Shown piece after piece: positions 1-9,893 of a stretch of 64,000 nucleotides of DNA; position 1 is the first letter of the stretch; every line of letters starts with the position of its first letter. This DNA comes from an uncultured Alphaproteobacteria bacterium (GTDB lineage Bacteria; Pseudomonadota; Alphaproteobacteria; JALCBB01). The notes under the pieces are model-generated. The model was not told the origin of the DNA. It did not search any database and worked only from the letters and a program-made list of their open reading frames with translations. The stretch is taken from contig OY279575.1 in assembly GCA_958267355.1 (NCBI GenBank), forward strand, positions 1,038,335-1,102,334. Reading direction: 5' to 3'. A program made the translations under genes and the position numbers.

Positions 1-1342
1 GGGCAAGGAAGGGAGCAAGTTCAGGTCCATCAGCCCGCCCCGTCAAAATCTTGCGGAGCGGTACAAATAATCCCCTGCCCTTCTTGCCCGTCGCCTCAGT
101 CAGTGCGCCCGCCCAGCCCTTGAGAGTGGTTTCATCCCACGGGTCAGGAGGTAAAGCAGAATGCGCCGCCCGTGCCAGTGTCTGTTCTTCCGCGTCAAGC
201 CCAGCAAAAGCCGTGGCAGGTTCGGCGAAAAGAGTCGCCCAGTGACTCGCGTCCGCCAAACGCTCAAGGTTCGGCGCAATCAGCCGCCACAAAGACTCGT
301 CTATGGCAATAGCCCGCGCTTCAAGACGCAAAGACGCCAAGTCATACGGCAAAATATGTACGCAACGACTATTCAGACGCAATAAAGCTTCTTCGTCTAA
401 ACGCGGGCTTCCGCCACCATGCGCCGCTAGGTCTAGCGTCTGCGCCAGCTCTTCTAGGCGGACTTGGGGCGCACTGGCTCCCGCTTCTAGTGCAGCCCCC
501 GTGCCAACTTGCGCCAAATAGCCCGCCACAGCTTCTGGCTCATAGCCCGCCGCATCACGCAACTGCGCCAAAGTCCAATTGGACTCCCCTTCACGCTTAG
601 ACAGTCCGCCACCATCCGCCGCCCGCACCAGTGGCACATGCGCAAACCGCGGTACATCACCCTGCACCGCAAAAACTTCCGCCAAAGCACGATACATATC
701 AATCTGCGCCGCCGTGTTGGTAATATGATCATCACCACGCAAGATTTCAGTGACTCCGTGGTCTAGATCATCAACCGTACTAGCAAGAAGGTACAGCAAT
801 CTTCCATCAGCACGTATCACCACAGGGTCAGATAAGTCGGTTAAAGCAAATTGTTTCTCTCCGACTGCTAAGTCACGCCACGCAATCGTCTCGCCACTCA
901 AACGAAACCGCCAGTGCGGTACACGCCCTTCAGCTTCCAAAGCCGCTCGCTGGTCTTCCGTCAGACTCAAGGCTCGGCGGTCATAGACAAAAGCCCGCCC
1001 CGCAAGCTTAGCCGCACGCCGCATAGCTTCTAACTCCTGCGGCGTTTCATAACACGGATATAATCGCCCCGCCGCCGCAAGCCTATCCTTGGCTTCAAAG
1101 TAACGGTCTAGGCGGTCGCTCTGGCGAGACTCTGCATCCCAAGTGATACCAAGCCACGCCAAATCTTCAGCTATGGCTCGCGCAAACTCCGAACGACTGC
1201 GCGTGTCATCGGTATCGTCAAAACGCAACAGAAAATTTGCTCCCGTTTGTGTCGCCCGTAAGCGGTTGAGCAAAGCAATCCGCGCATTGCCCGCATGCAA
1301 TGCACCCGTCGGACTCGGAGCAAAGCGCAGTAATCCGCTCAT
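1..1342 (-). CDS. gltX: Glutamyl-tRNA synthetase (3' end cut by window edge)
   Basis: This class I aminoacyl-tRNA synthetase charges tRNA-Glu (or tRNA-Gln in organisms that use transamidation) in the cytoplasm. The reading frame is open from the ATG at 1342 to base 1, about 447 codons, so the C-terminus lies outside the window. The N-terminus shows the HIGH-type signature PSPTGALHAGNAR (residues 8-20) and, near residue 246, the KMSKS-type motif LSKREG, both ATP-binding elements. The DDTD segment that follows the first motif is also typical of GluRS. The start overlaps the stop of the upstream nadE by one base (TGATG), which indicates translational coupling. The family is clear. Which of the two alphaproteobacterial GluRS paralogues this is cannot be told from the part seen. 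Confidence 0.93.
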   Translation of the reverse strand, partial: MSGLLRFAPSPTGALHAGNARIALLNRLRATQTGANFLLRFDDTDDTRSRSEFARAIAEDLAWLGITWDAESRQSDRLDRYFEAKDRLAAAGRLYPCYETPQELEAMRRAAKLAGRAFVYDRRALSLTEDQRAALEAEGRVPHWRFRLSGETIAWRDLAVGEKQFALTDLSDPVVIRADGRLLYLLASTVDDLDHGVTEILRGDDHITNTAAQIDMYRALAEVFAVQGDVPRFAHVPLVRAADGGGLSKREGESNWTLAQLRDAAGYEPEAVAGYLAQVGTGAALEAGASAPQVRLEELAQTLDLAAHGGGSPRLDEEALLRLNSRCVHILPYDLASLRLEARAIAIDESLWRLIAPNLERLADASHWATLFAEPATAFAGLDAEEQTLARAAHSALPPDPWDETTLKGWAGALTEATGKKGRGLFVPLRKILTGRADGPELAPFLA

Positions 1343-3129
1343 CACTTCACAGGAGTCGGCACAGGCACAGGGGCAGACACTGGCGTAGCCGTTTCATCAA
1401 AATCAAAACGAGCCTGCGTATGCCAACGCCATTCACGTCCAAATGCCATTCGCGATAAACGCGGACCCATCGGCGCCTGTCGCCGCTTGTACTCACTCGC
1501 ACACAAAATCCGCCAGACAAAAGCTACCGTTTCTTGTGGCACTCCAGTCAAAACCACTTCTTCAGGATCTAACCGCTCTTCAAGCAAAAGATACAGAATT
1601 TTATCCAGCGTTTCATACGGCGGTAAAGAATCCTGGTCCGTCTGCCCCGGACGCAATTCAGCAGTCGGCGGCTTGGTGAAAAGTCGCTCGCGAAAAATTT
1701 CTCCCGCTGGACCAAAGGCTCCCGCAGGGCGATGATGATTACGCCAGCGCGCCAACGCATAAACCTGCGTCTTATACAAATCCTTCAACGGAGCATAGCC
1801 ACCACACATATCGCCATACAAAGTCGCATAGCCAACTGCAAACTCCGACTTGTTACCCGTCGCCAACAAAATCGTACCAGGCAAACGATTGGATAACGCC
1901 ATCAGTAACAGTCCGCGCAAACGCGGCTGAATGTTTTCTCCCGCAATGTCTGGAAGCACCTGATCCGAACCCTTCAAGTCAGGATGCGAAGCCCCCACCG
2001 CTGGCGCCACCGCCGCCAGTGGCTCAGCAATCGCCAAACGCAACGACTCAATAGAAATTTCATGAGTCTTCGCTCCAAGGACTTGCGCCGTCGCAAGCGC
2101 GTCTTCACGGCTTTCCGCAGAGGTAAATGCCGTCGGCAAAAGCACAGCCGTAACCCGTTCGCCTCCCAACGCATCAACCGCAAGCCCCAAAGTCAAAGCC
2201 GAGTCAATCCCACCCGATAAGCCCAGCACCGCCTTGTCAAAACCACTCGGCAAAAGATAATCACGCACCGCCGAAACAATCGCCGCATATCGCTCCGCCT
2301 GCGGACTCAAAACTTCAGCAAGCGGCGGATTGTTAGCCACAGGCTTGTCGGCAAGGCAAAAGGCTACGCTTTGCTCCTGAAATAAAGGCAAGCGCAAAAG
2401 CAAAACCGCCCGCCCATTCAACGCCATCGCTTCACCGTCAAAGATTAAGTCTTCTTGGGCTCCAACTAGATTGAGATAAACGCAGGGCAAGCCCGACTCG
2501 CCAATACGATCTTGCAGTATGGAAAGCCGCACCGCAGACTTTTCGCTATCCCACAGACTCGCACTCGCAACCAAAAAACATTCCGCGCCCGCCTGTTTTA
2601 AATGGTCAAGCGGAGTTGCACTCCATGCGTCTTGGCAAATCAAAATCGCAAGCTTATGTCCGCGCCACTCCAGCGGAGTCTGCGACTCTGCATCAGCAGG
2701 TATGAAATACCGCTTTTCATCAAATACACCCGCGTTAATTAAATTCGTCTTTTTACGCACTCCGACAATTTTTCCCTTGTCAGCAAGAATCATCACATTG
2801 TAGAGAAATGGCTGTTCCAAATCAGGCTGTTCTATAAGACTCGTTTTGTCCGTCTGCCACTCGTCCATCCAAGGAGTGCCAAACAGAATTGCCGCTCCAC
2901 CATCAGCAGTCGCTTCAACAAGTCGGTGAATCTGCTCACGCAAAGAGCGCAAAAAAGTTTTGCGGTGCAGTAAATCCTGCGCAGGATAACCACTCAAGTA
3001 CAACTCTCCCGTCATAACCAGTGCATCAGGGCTGGCTTTTTCACGCTCCCGCAAAAGCCGCGTTCCATTGCCCGCCAGATCGCCAATCCACGGACGATTG
3101 CGCACCAAAAATAAAGGCAAATCTTTCAT
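1342..3129 (-). CDS. nadE: Glutamine-dependent NAD+ synthetase
   Basis: It makes the last step of NAD synthesis, amidating nicotinic acid adenine dinucleotide with ATP and ammonia taken from glutamine. The protein (595 aa) has an N-terminal nitrilase-type glutaminase domain with candidate Glu (ELYLSGYP, about residue 42), Lys (VRKKTNLI) and Cys (LILICQDAW-like segment, about residue 152). The C-terminal synthetase domain has the P-loop LGLSGGIDSALTLG. The frame extends upstream to 3180. I prefer the ATG at 3129 because the protein then begins MKDLPLFLVRN, close to the usual start of the nitrilase fold. It is followed by gltX with a 1-base overlap. Upstream lies a minisatellite and then pncB on the same strand, so two NAD genes are neighbours. 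Confidence 0.93.
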   Translation of the reverse strand: MKDLPLFLVRNRPWIGDLAGNGTRLLREREKASPDALVMTGELYLSGYPAQDLLHRKTFLRSLREQIHRLVEATADGGAAILFGTPWMDEWQTDKTSLIEQPDLEQPFLYNVMILADKGKIVGVRKKTNLINAGVFDEKRYFIPADAESQTPLEWRGHKLAILICQDAWSATPLDHLKQAGAECFLVASASLWDSEKSAVRLSILQDRIGESGLPCVYLNLVGAQEDLIFDGEAMALNGRAVLLLRLPLFQEQSVAFCLADKPVANNPPLAEVLSPQAERYAAIVSAVRDYLLPSGFDKAVLGLSGGIDSALTLGLAVDALGGERVTAVLLPTAFTSAESREDALATAQVLGAKTHEISIESLRLAIAEPLAAVAPAVGASHPDLKGSDQVLPDIAGENIQPRLRGLLLMALSNRLPGTILLATGNKSEFAVGYATLYGDMCGGYAPLKDLYKTQVYALARWRNHHRPAGAFGPAGEIFRERLFTKPPTAELRPGQTDQDSLPPYETLDKILYLLLEERLDPEEVVLTGVPQETVAFVWRILCASEYKRRQAPMGPRLSRMAFGREWRWHTQARFDFDETATPVSAPVPVPTPVK

Positions 3130-3180
3130 AGCTCGTTTCTGCTTACAAGATTGTGTGGCACAGTCAAAACCGCAAGGCAA

Positions 3181-3679
3181 AGGGTAGGCTCAAGGGTTAG
3201 GGTTAAGGCTTAAGGTTTTAGGCTCAAGGATTAGGGTTAAGGCTTAAGGTTTTAGGCTCAAGGATTAGGCTTAAGGGTTAGGCTTAAGGGTTAGTTTCAA
3301 GAGTTAGGCTTATGGCTGATGGCTTAAGGGTTAGGCTTAAGGGTTAGGCTTAAGGGTTAGTTTCAAGAGTTAGGCTTATGGCTTAAGGTTTTAGGCTCAA
3401 GGGTTAGGGTTATGGCTTAAGGCTGAAGGGTTAGGCTTAAGGGTTAGGTTCAAGAGTTAGGCTTATGGCTTAAGGTTTTAGGCTTAAGGGTTAGGCTCAA
3501 GGGTTAGGTTCAAGAGTTAGGCTTATGGCTTAAGGCTTAAGGGTTAGGCTTATGGCTGATGGCTTAAGGGTTAGGCTTAAGGTTTAGGGTTAAGGGTTAG
3601 GTTCAAAAGTTAGGCTTATGGCTTATGGCTCAAGGGGCAGGCTTAAGGCTCAAAGGTTTAGGCGCAAAGTCTAAGCTCA
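3181..3679. repeat. Telomere-like minisatellite between pncB and nadE
   Basis: About 500 bp of degenerate tandem repeats. The basic unit is 13 bp (TTAGGCTTAAGGG), itself made of 6-7 bp words such as GGCTTAA, GGGTTA and GGTTTA. Longer blocks (TTCAAGAGTTAGGCTTATGG) recur several times. Read on the minus strand, the array begins at the pncB stop codon (AAGCCTTGAGC), so it starts where the gene ends. No open frame runs through it, because 13 is not a multiple of three. Confidence 0.9.
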
Positions 3680-4936
3680 AGGCTTCGGGTCAGGATTGCG
3701 ACTCGGCAAAAGAAATTCCCGCCCCACCTTTACACACTCACGCCCACCATAAGCAACTATGTCAGCCGTAGCGTAGGTTTCACTCCATCGCTCGGGCAGG
3801 AAACTACCCGTGCCAATAAAATCCACAGGAACTTCAGCCAAAGCCAAAGCTTCACACTTCTCAGGACTAAACCCCGAAGAAGCCGCTATACGCACTTCAG
3901 TAAAACCCGCTTCGTCTAATGTCGTCCGTAGATGCCAAATCGCCGCCGCCGACACACCCGGACCCACCAAAAAACGCTGCTGCTCTTCGCTCAAGTATCG
4001 CCGCAAAGCCGCAGGTGCATGTCGCTCCAACACCGCGTAAGACCGCCCTGGATCTAACCCCTCCACAAAGCGACTGCCAGGCGTATCTAAGCGGACAGTT
4101 AAAGCTTCCGTTTCCGCCACATCGCCAGACAAGCCACCAGATAAATCGCTAAAGTGACGCGCAACTTCCAGCGAGTCACTCACTTCCTTGCCGAAGTAAT
4201 CCACCAAGACAGTCAGCGGCTTATCAGGAAAATATTGGCGATACGCCTGCGCCGCCTTCAAAGTACTTCCCGCCGCTCCGATTAAAGCATGCGGCATAGT
4301 ACCCAAACCCTCGCCCAAACCAAATGCAACAGCTCCTTCGCTGGTGCTCGTGCCAATAAAGCCCAACGCTCCCTCGCGTTGCGCCCGTGCCGAGCCTACC
4401 GCCGCCCCGTATGCCATCAGCTCCACCATTTCACTGCCCGCAGCATGGCGTGCATCCATCGCAATAATACGACTCTGCGGTAAAGCCCGCGCTATCCGCC
4501 ACGCATTGTGTGCCGCCACACAACAAGGACCCAGCTTCTGCAAAAGCAAAGTCTCAAGGTCTAGCAAAGCCGAAAATTGTCCCGTAATCCATAGAAGCGG
4601 CTCGCCCGCTCCAACCCACTCGCCTTCGCCATAGCGTTGCCGAACCGTAATAGAAACCTTACGCGCATCAGCCACACGCTTAAGCCACTCCGTTGCCACA
4701 CCACACGCCGCCAATATCGGACGCCGCAAAAATACCGCATACGTAACTTCTTCATCACGCAAACCCAACACCGAATTCTCAACCAGAGTCTTCGTCGCTC
4801 TAAAATATGCATCCGTACGCGAAGCAATTTCATCTTCGCGCAAAGGCACGGCTGACGCCTTAAGCGACTTCACGCTCGCAGGTGCACTTCCTGTGCGGTC
4901 GGAGTCTGTCTCTGACATCACAAGAACTGAATTCAT
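3677..4936 (-). CDS. pncB: Nicotinate phosphoribosyltransferase
   Basis: This Preiss-Handler salvage enzyme joins nicotinate to PRPP to give nicotinate mononucleotide. At about 419 aa it has the family length. Recognisable segments are SRTDAYFRATK near the N-terminus, the central RIIAMDARHAAGSEMVELM, GFIGTSTSEGAVAFGLG, VLVDYFGKEVSDSL and the C-terminal FIGTGSFLPERWSETYATADIV. The frame can be extended to a TTG at 4975, but the ATG at 4936 (preceded by GGAAAGG) or the one at 4918 is more plausible. The product would feed NadD (encoded at 45.6 kb) and NadE (next gene downstream). Its stop codon is the first element of the downstream repeat array. Confidence 0.88.
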   Translation of the reverse strand: MNSVLVMSETDSDRTGSAPASVKSLKASAVPLREDEIASRTDAYFRATKTLVENSVLGLRDEEVTYAVFLRRPILAACGVATEWLKRVADARKVSITVRQRYGEGEWVGAGEPLLWITGQFSALLDLETLLLQKLGPCCVAAHNAWRIARALPQSRIIAMDARHAAGSEMVELMAYGAAVGSARAQREGALGFIGTSTSEGAVAFGLGEGLGTMPHALIGAAGSTLKAAQAYRQYFPDKPLTVLVDYFGKEVSDSLEVARHFSDLSGGLSGDVAETEALTVRLDTPGSRFVEGLDPGRSYAVLERHAPAALRRYLSEEQQRFLVGPGVSAAAIWHLRTTLDEAGFTEVRIAASSGFSPEKCEALALAEVPVDFIGTGSFLPERWSETYATADIVAYGGRECVKVGREFLLPSRNPDPKP

Positions 4937-5064
4937 CCTTTCCGTGCCTGTCGCGATTGCATCTGGCAGTACCAACCTAACAGCGTTAACCTAACCGCGT
5001 TAAGTAGAACAAGACGCAGACCAGCCCGTTAACCTTACAAAAGCCCTGCTAAAAAATCCGCACT

Positions 5065-6567
5065 TCAAGCAGTCGCCCGCAAAGTCGCAGGAGTCGCACC
5101 ACGCGCACCAGAATCGTCAGAGGTATCGGTGCTGGTACCCGTGTTGCTCGCGTCAGAACGCAGACCACGCAAAGACTCAGCCGCTAAGAAAGCCAGCTCC
5201 AATGCCTGATGCGCATTAAGACGCGGATCACAGTGCGTATGGTAACGGTCAGCAAGCATAGCTTCATCAATAGCGTGCGCTCCGCCTGTGCATTCGGTTA
5301 CATCTTTGCCCGTCATCTCTAAGTGTAACCCGCCCGGATGCACTCCTTCGGACTGCAAGACCCCGAAGAAAGACTCTATCTCGCTAACAATACGTGTAAA
5401 GGGGCGAGTCTTATATCCGTTAGCCGCTTTAATGGTATTGCCGTGCATCGGGTCAGAAGACCAAACCACAGGATGACCCGACTCCCGCACACGACGCACC
5501 AAAGGCGGAAGCTTCTGCGCAACATTGTCTGCTCCCATCCTGACAATCAGAGTAATCCGCCCCGCGTCGTGCAACGGATCTAAGATGTCTAACAGCGTGA
5601 GCAGTTCATCAGGGTCTAGCGTCGGGCCACACTTCACACCAATCGGATTAGCAATACCCTTAAGATACGCAATATGCGCTCCGTCAGGCTGGCGTGTCCT
5701 ATCGCCACACCACAAGAAATGCGCCGATACGCCATACCAATCACCACTGGTACTATCCACACGAGTAAGCGACTCTTCATACGGCAAAAGTAAAGCTTCG
5801 TGCGATGTGTAGAAATCTGTCTCCCGAAGCTCGCGCACACTTTTTGAAGTCAGCCCAATAGCTTCCATGAAGGCAATTGCATCATCAATCTGTTGCGCCA
5901 ACTCAGCATAGCGTTTGCCCTGCGGACTCGCCGCCACAAAACGCGCATTCCATTTCTGCACTTTCTTTAAGTCAGCATATCCCCCCTGAGCAAAAGCCCG
6001 CAGAAGATTTAAAGTCGCACTAGCTTGATGATACGCTCGCAACATACGCTCAGGATCAGGAACACGCCCCTGAGCATCAAAAGCAATATCGTTAATGATA
6101 TCACCACGATAGCTGGTTAAAGTCGTGCCATTCTGTGTCTCGGTAGGCTCACTGCGGGGCTTGGCGAATTGTCCTGCCATACGGGCGACTTTGACGACAG
6201 GGATTTGTCCGCCCCAAGTCAGCACCGCCGCCATCTGCAGGATGACACGAAAGGTATCGCGTATTGTGTCAGCACTGAACTCCGAGAAGGATTCAGCACA
6301 GTCACCGCCTTGAAGCAAAAACGCTTCCCCCGCCGCCACCTTAGCAAGCGAACGGCGAAGCTGGCGGGCTTCCCCCGCAAAGACAAGCGGCGGCTGGGCA
6401 TGGAGCTTTTCCTCAACCGCAGAAAGTGCCGCAGAGTCAGGATATTCAGGCAACTGACGCGCAGGCAATCCACGCCACACAGACGGCTTCCACGCACTGT
6501 CTGGCTTCTTGCCCGCCTGGGACTCGTTCTTGGTTCCGACTCTGTTTGTCGGCGTTTTACCGCTCAT
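5065..6567 (-). CDS. aroG: 3-deoxy-7-phosphoheptulonate synthase, class II
   Basis: It catalyses the first shikimate-pathway step: phosphoenolpyruvate plus erythrose 4-phosphate to DAHP. The 500-aa protein is the plant-like type II form. Evidence is the [18 protein letters not shown] start region, the metal-binding Cys in [56 protein letters not shown], the metal ligands in SSDPMHGNT and [12 protein letters not shown], and [16 protein letters not shown]. The C-terminus is a Ser/Thr/Ala-rich tail. It stands alone and is transcribed away from ftsE. Confidence 0.95.
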   Translation of the reverse strand: MSGKTPTNRVGTKNESQAGKKPDSAWKPSVWRGLPARQLPEYPDSAALSAVEEKLHAQPPLVFAGEARQLRRSLAKVAAGEAFLLQGGDCAESFSEFSADTIRDTFRVILQMAAVLTWGGQIPVVKVARMAGQFAKPRSEPTETQNGTTLTSYRGDIINDIAFDAQGRVPDPERMLRAYHQASATLNLLRAFAQGGYADLKKVQKWNARFVAASPQGKRYAELAQQIDDAIAFMEAIGLTSKSVRELRETDFYTSHEALLLPYEESLTRVDSTSGDWYGVSAHFLWCGDRTRQPDGAHIAYLKGIANPIGVKCGPTLDPDELLTLLDILDPLHDAGRITLIVRMGADNVAQKLPPLVRRVRESGHPVVWSSDPMHGNTIKAANGYKTRPFTRIVSEIESFFGVLQSEGVHPGGLHLEMTGKDVTECTGGAHAIDEAMLADRYHTHCDPRLNAHQALELAFLAAESLRGLRSDASNTGTSTDTSDDSGARGATPATLRATA

Positions 6568-6835
6568 TTTTCTGACCTTTTTGCTGTGGCTCTAGGCAGA
6601 GCTTGGACTTTGAATTCCGCTCCGCTGGAGTATCAGGAGCAGTATAGACCGAATCGCCCCCTTTTACCCGCCTGATTAGCTCACCGCTGGCTTTGCGGGG
6701 CGGTTTTGCCTAATCGCCGTGGTGGGATAGAATTTGCCCGATTCTACCTGTTTTCGTGTAACCCTTCCCCGTGCTTTAGGCCTTGCCCCTGATTTCTGTT
6801 TTGTGACTCTCTGTTTTGCTCCTGAGCTGACTTCT

Positions 6836-7570
6836 ATGACGACTGAAGACGCAATTGTCTTTGACAAACTTTCGCTACGCTATCCGCAAGGAGAAGACGT
6901 ACTGCGCAATCTGTCCTTTCGGCTGGCAGGGGGAAGCTTTCACTTCGTGCAGGGTCCGAGTGGGTCGGGCAAATCCACGCTTTTGCGACTCGTGCGTATG
7001 GATCTGTTCGCCGACCGTGGCAAGCTGCTTTTGTTCGGCAAAGAAGTTTCTTCTTGCGGACGAGAAGAACAAGCCCGCCTGCGACGGCGTTTGGGTTTGG
7101 TGTTTCAGGATTTTCGTTTAATTCCGTGGCTTTCGGTTTTGGATAATGTAGCCCTACCCCTGCGGATTGCAGGTGAAGAAGACTCTTCGGCTTGTGCGAA
7201 AGCGCGTGAGCTTTTGGCTTGGGTTGAGTTAAGCGGACGCGAAGCCGCTTTGCCCGATACCTTGTCAGGGGGGCAAAGGCAATGTGTGGCAATTGCGCGG
7301 GCTGTGATTGCGCGTCCTGACTTTTTGCTGGCGGATGAGCCCACGGGCTGTTTGGATTCAGGGATTGCCGAACGGGTTTTGTTTTTGCTCTCTGAGTTGC
7401 AACGGGGTGGAATGGGAATTTTATTTGCGACCCACGATGAAGCTTTGGTACAGCGGCTTGGCCATGCAATTTTGCGTTTGCAGAACGGACAAGTTGTCCG
7501 TGAAGATGGCTGGCGCACAGGGGCGGGGGAAGAGCCAAGCCCGCAGGTTCTGCAACAGGCGGCAGGTTGA
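6836..7570 (+). CDS. ftsE: Cell-division ABC transporter ATP-binding protein FtsE
   Basis: This is the ATPase partner of FtsX. The pair couples septum assembly to activation of peptidoglycan hydrolases through EnvC-type proteins, one of which is encoded at 43.4 kb. The protein (about 244 aa) has Walker A GPSGSGKST, signature LSGGQRQ, Walker B LLADEPTG and the H-loop FATHDE. The frame is open from 6734, but the ATG at 6836 gives MTTEDAIVFDKLSLRYPQG, the standard ABC start. The TGA overlaps the ftsX ATG by one base (TGATG), so the two are translationally coupled. Confidence 0.9.
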   Translation: MTTEDAIVFDKLSLRYPQGEDVLRNLSFRLAGGSFHFVQGPSGSGKSTLLRLVRMDLFADRGKLLLFGKEVSSCGREEQARLRRRLGLVFQDFRLIPWLSVLDNVALPLRIAGEEDSSACAKARELLAWVELSGREAALPDTLSGGQRQCVAIARAVIARPDFLLADEPTGCLDSGIAERVLFLLSELQRGGMGILFATHDEALVQRLGHAILRLQNGQVVREDGWRTGAGEEPSPQVLQQAAG

Positions 7571-8535
7571 TGGGAGTGCTACGAATGGCGAAGGACACAA
7601 GGCATAGCACCAGTGGCAAGGGGCGTGTCGTAAAGCGGCGGAGCAGACGCAGAAACGTGTTGTTTCCGACTGCTGTGCGTGGGCGGGGCAGTTGGATACT
7701 AGGGGCTTTAACAGTTCCGATTATGGCGATCGCACTTTTGTCGGCGAGTCTATCGGTGGCTTTGGGAGAAGCCGCACGGGGCTGGCAAAAGCAAATGCGC
7801 GGGCAATACACTTTGGAAATTCCCCATCGCCAAAGCGGCGAGCAAATCTTCGGACACGGAGACGCAAGCACAAGCGCACAAGATCAATTCGCTCAAGAAG
7901 TAGCAGGGTTCTTGGCAGAAAGCGATGAAGTGCATTCGGTGGAAGAAATTCCTGAAGCGGATTTGCGTACATTGGTTGAGCCATGGCTGGGAGTTTTGCC
8001 TCCTGAGTTGAACTTGCCGAAGTTGTATGAAGTGACTCCGCGGGATGCTGAAGCGGGCTTGTCTGACACATTGGTTGCGGCTTTGGCGGAAGTAGCTCCT
8101 GCTGTGCGGCTGGAGCAATATTCAGCGTGGAGCGAGCCGCTTTTAGAAACAGCAAGCGGGCTTCAGCTTGTCAGTAGTGGAGCCTTGGTCTTGGCGGTCG
8201 GAGCTTTTGTTTTGGTGATCTTGTTGATTGTCCGCGCGACTTTGGCGAGTGATAGGTCTACGGTGCGGCTTCTGCGACAGATGGGGGCTACCGATGAATT
8301 TATCAGCCGCGAAGTTTCGCACTTCGCCCTGCGCACGGGCGGCTTGGGAGCCCTTGGCGGTGTGGTTTTTGTGGCTCCGCTTTTGTGGGTATTGCAAGAC
8401 CAGTTGAGTGGGCCCTTGGCGGGGTTTCTGGGCTGGCAGATTTGGCTTTTGCTTGTGGTGTCTCCGTTTTTGGCGGCGGCTATGGCTTTGTGTGCGGCTC
8501 GCCTTTCTGCGCGTTGGATGTTGCGGGCTGAATGA
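7570..8535 (+). CDS. ftsX: Cell-division membrane protein FtsX
   Basis: Membrane partner of FtsE. The N-terminus is a basic cytoplasmic stretch (KGRVVKRRSRRRN) followed by transmembrane segment 1 (about residues 40-65, ILGALTVPIMAIALLSASL). A large periplasmic domain follows, then three closely spaced membrane segments in the last 120 residues (LVSSGALVLAVGAFVLVILL, GGLGALGGVVFVAPLLWVL and IWLLLVVSPFLAAAMALCA). This is the FtsX topology. The ATG at 7570 overlaps the ftsE stop; another ATG at 7585 is possible. The downstream gene overlaps by 4 bases. Confidence 0.87.
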   Translation: MGVLRMAKDTRHSTSGKGRVVKRRSRRRNVLFPTAVRGRGSWILGALTVPIMAIALLSASLSVALGEAARGWQKQMRGQYTLEIPHRQSGEQIFGHGDASTSAQDQFAQEVAGFLAESDEVHSVEEIPEADLRTLVEPWLGVLPPELNLPKLYEVTPRDAEAGLSDTLVAALAEVAPAVRLEQYSAWSEPLLETASGLQLVSSGALVLAVGAFVLVILLIVRATLASDRSTVRLLRQMGATDEFISREVSHFALRTGGLGALGGVVFVAPLLWVLQDQLSGPLAGFLGWQIWLLLVVSPFLAAAMALCAARLSARWMLRAE

Positions 8536-9155
8536 TGCGCAACCTGCGGCACGGAGCCATCGCAACAGGGAGTGCGGGGCTTCTGGTTTATTTGCTGTGG
8601 TTTAGCTTGTGGTTTGCGCCGACTCCTATGCACCGAACGGCGGAGTCTATGGAGCCAAACACTGCGGATTTAATTGTCGTGCTAACGGGCGGCGATGGAA
8701 GGGTGCGCTTGGGTGTGGATTTACTTGCCGCAGGAGTTGCGCCCAAGCTTTTGGTGTCGGGGGTTTTTGACTCTATGACCGACGAGCGATTTATGGAGAC
8801 TTGGCGTGAGTCGGAAGCATTTTTTGCCTGTTGTATTACGCTCGGCAGGTATGCACGGGATACGCGGGGGAATGCGCAGGAAGCGGCGGCTTGGTTGCAG
8901 GGCAATGGGGGTATGCGGGTTTTGCTGGTGACTTCTGATTATCATCTGCGGCGGGCTTTGTTAGAATTTCATCACCATCTGCCGCCTGAAACGGAAGTGC
9001 TGGCTTTGTCTGTTGCGACGGATAGGTTTAATCCGAAGGTGCTGGCGGAAAGTTTTGCCGAGTCGGTTAAATATCTTCTTACCCTAGTGGGGGGTTCGCG
9101 TTTTGGCCGCTGGCAGTTCGGGCGTGATGCAGGTACGGTTTCGCTTGGTTTTTAG
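8532..9155 (+). CDS. DUF218 (YdcF/SanA-like) membrane-anchored protein
   Basis: The 207-aa protein has one N-terminal membrane segment (about residues 9-28, TGSAGLLVYLLWFSLWFAP). A DUF218 domain follows, with the typical phrases ADLIVVLTGGDGRV, RARD-like TRGNAQEAA and VTSDYHLRRALLEF. Members of the family are linked to envelope integrity and envelope precursor metabolism, but no reaction is firmly assigned. The start codon overlaps the ftsX stop (ATGATG around 8532-8537), and plsC follows in overlap, so four genes form one operon. The ftsEX-DUF218-plsC order is a familiar alphaproteobacterial arrangement. Confidence 0.82.
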   Translation: MMRNLRHGAIATGSAGLLVYLLWFSLWFAPTPMHRTAESMEPNTADLIVVLTGGDGRVRLGVDLLAAGVAPKLLVSGVFDSMTDERFMETWRESEAFFACCITLGRYARDTRGNAQEAAAWLQGNGGMRVLLVTSDYHLRRALLEFHHHLPPETEVLALSVATDRFNPKVLAESFAESVKYLLTLVGGSRFGRWQFGRDAGTVSLGF

Positions 9156-9870
9156 CGTTATGGTGTACTTCTTGCGCGCGTATCTTTTTGCCATCTGCGG
9201 AGTGGCAGTTGCAGCCTTTGCCTTTGTGGTGATTTTTCCCTTTTCGGTTTCGCGGGACGCGATCTGTTGGGCACGGCAAAACCTGTGGGCTAATCCGACT
9301 CTGTTTTGCTTGCGGATGATCTGCGGAATTTCCCTAGACGAAAGTGGTACGGAAAATATTCCTGACGAGCCGTGCATTTTTGCTTGCAAGCACCAATCGG
9401 CGTGGGAGATTTTCTTTTTCAGTCACCGCTTTCGTAATCTGACTTTTGTTTCTAAACGTGAAGTTTTTCAGATTCCGTTATTGGGTTTTTATATGAAGCG
9501 CACAGGAATGATTTCGCTGGATAGAAGCCGTGGGCTAACTTCTTTGCGGCACCTAGAAGTGGCGGCGCGTGAAGGCGAGAAATATCGCCGCGAGCGGATT
9601 ATAATTTTCCCTGAAGGGACACGGATGAAGCCAGGTGAGACTCGCCCCTATCTTTCGGGTGTAGTGGTCTTGGCACAGGAGACGGGGTTTCCGATTGTTC
9701 CTGTGGCTTTGAACTCAGGAAAATTTTGGCCACGCAAAAAGCTTCCGAAGCGGAGCGGTAAGGTTTCTGTTCGCTTTCTGGCTCCTGTGGATGGCACAGG
9801 GCTTTCTTCGCGGGCTCTGCGTCAGCTCCTGCAGGAGCGTATAGAAGCAGCGTGTACAGAACTGCCCTAA
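9127..9870 (+). CDS. plsC: 1-acyl-sn-glycerol-3-phosphate acyltransferase
   Basis: It acylates lysophosphatidic acid to phosphatidic acid at the inner membrane. The protein (about 247 aa) has a hydrophobic N-terminus (VYFLRAYLFAICGVAVAAF). The acyltransferase motif I is present in a variant form, KHQSAWE, where the usual Asp is Glu. The FPEGTR substrate-binding motif is intact (IIIFPEGTRMKPG), and the VPVALNSG block follows. The ATG at 9127 overlaps the previous gene by 29 bases; the ATG at 9160 just after that gene's stop is the alternative. Confidence 0.88.
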   Translation: MQVRFRLVFSVMVYFLRAYLFAICGVAVAAFAFVVIFPFSVSRDAICWARQNLWANPTLFCLRMICGISLDESGTENIPDEPCIFACKHQSAWEIFFFSHRFRNLTFVSKREVFQIPLLGFYMKRTGMISLDRSRGLTSLRHLEVAAREGEKYRRERIIIFPEGTRMKPGETRPYLSGVVVLAQETGFPIVPVALNSGKFWPRKKLPKRSGKVSVRFLAPVDGTGLSSRALRQLLQERIEAACTELP

Positions 9871-9893
9871 ATCTTTTGCTCTATTTTTTTGCC

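Noticed and set aside
3181..3679. CRISPR or origin interpretation of the repeat arrays
   Set aside because: Units are directly contiguous with no unique spacers and no cas genes. No DnaA boxes or origin-associated genes are seen.
6834..7871. 345-codon minus-strand frame across ftsE and ftsX
   Set aside because: Wholly antisense to two clear, coupled genes and of shadow-like composition.
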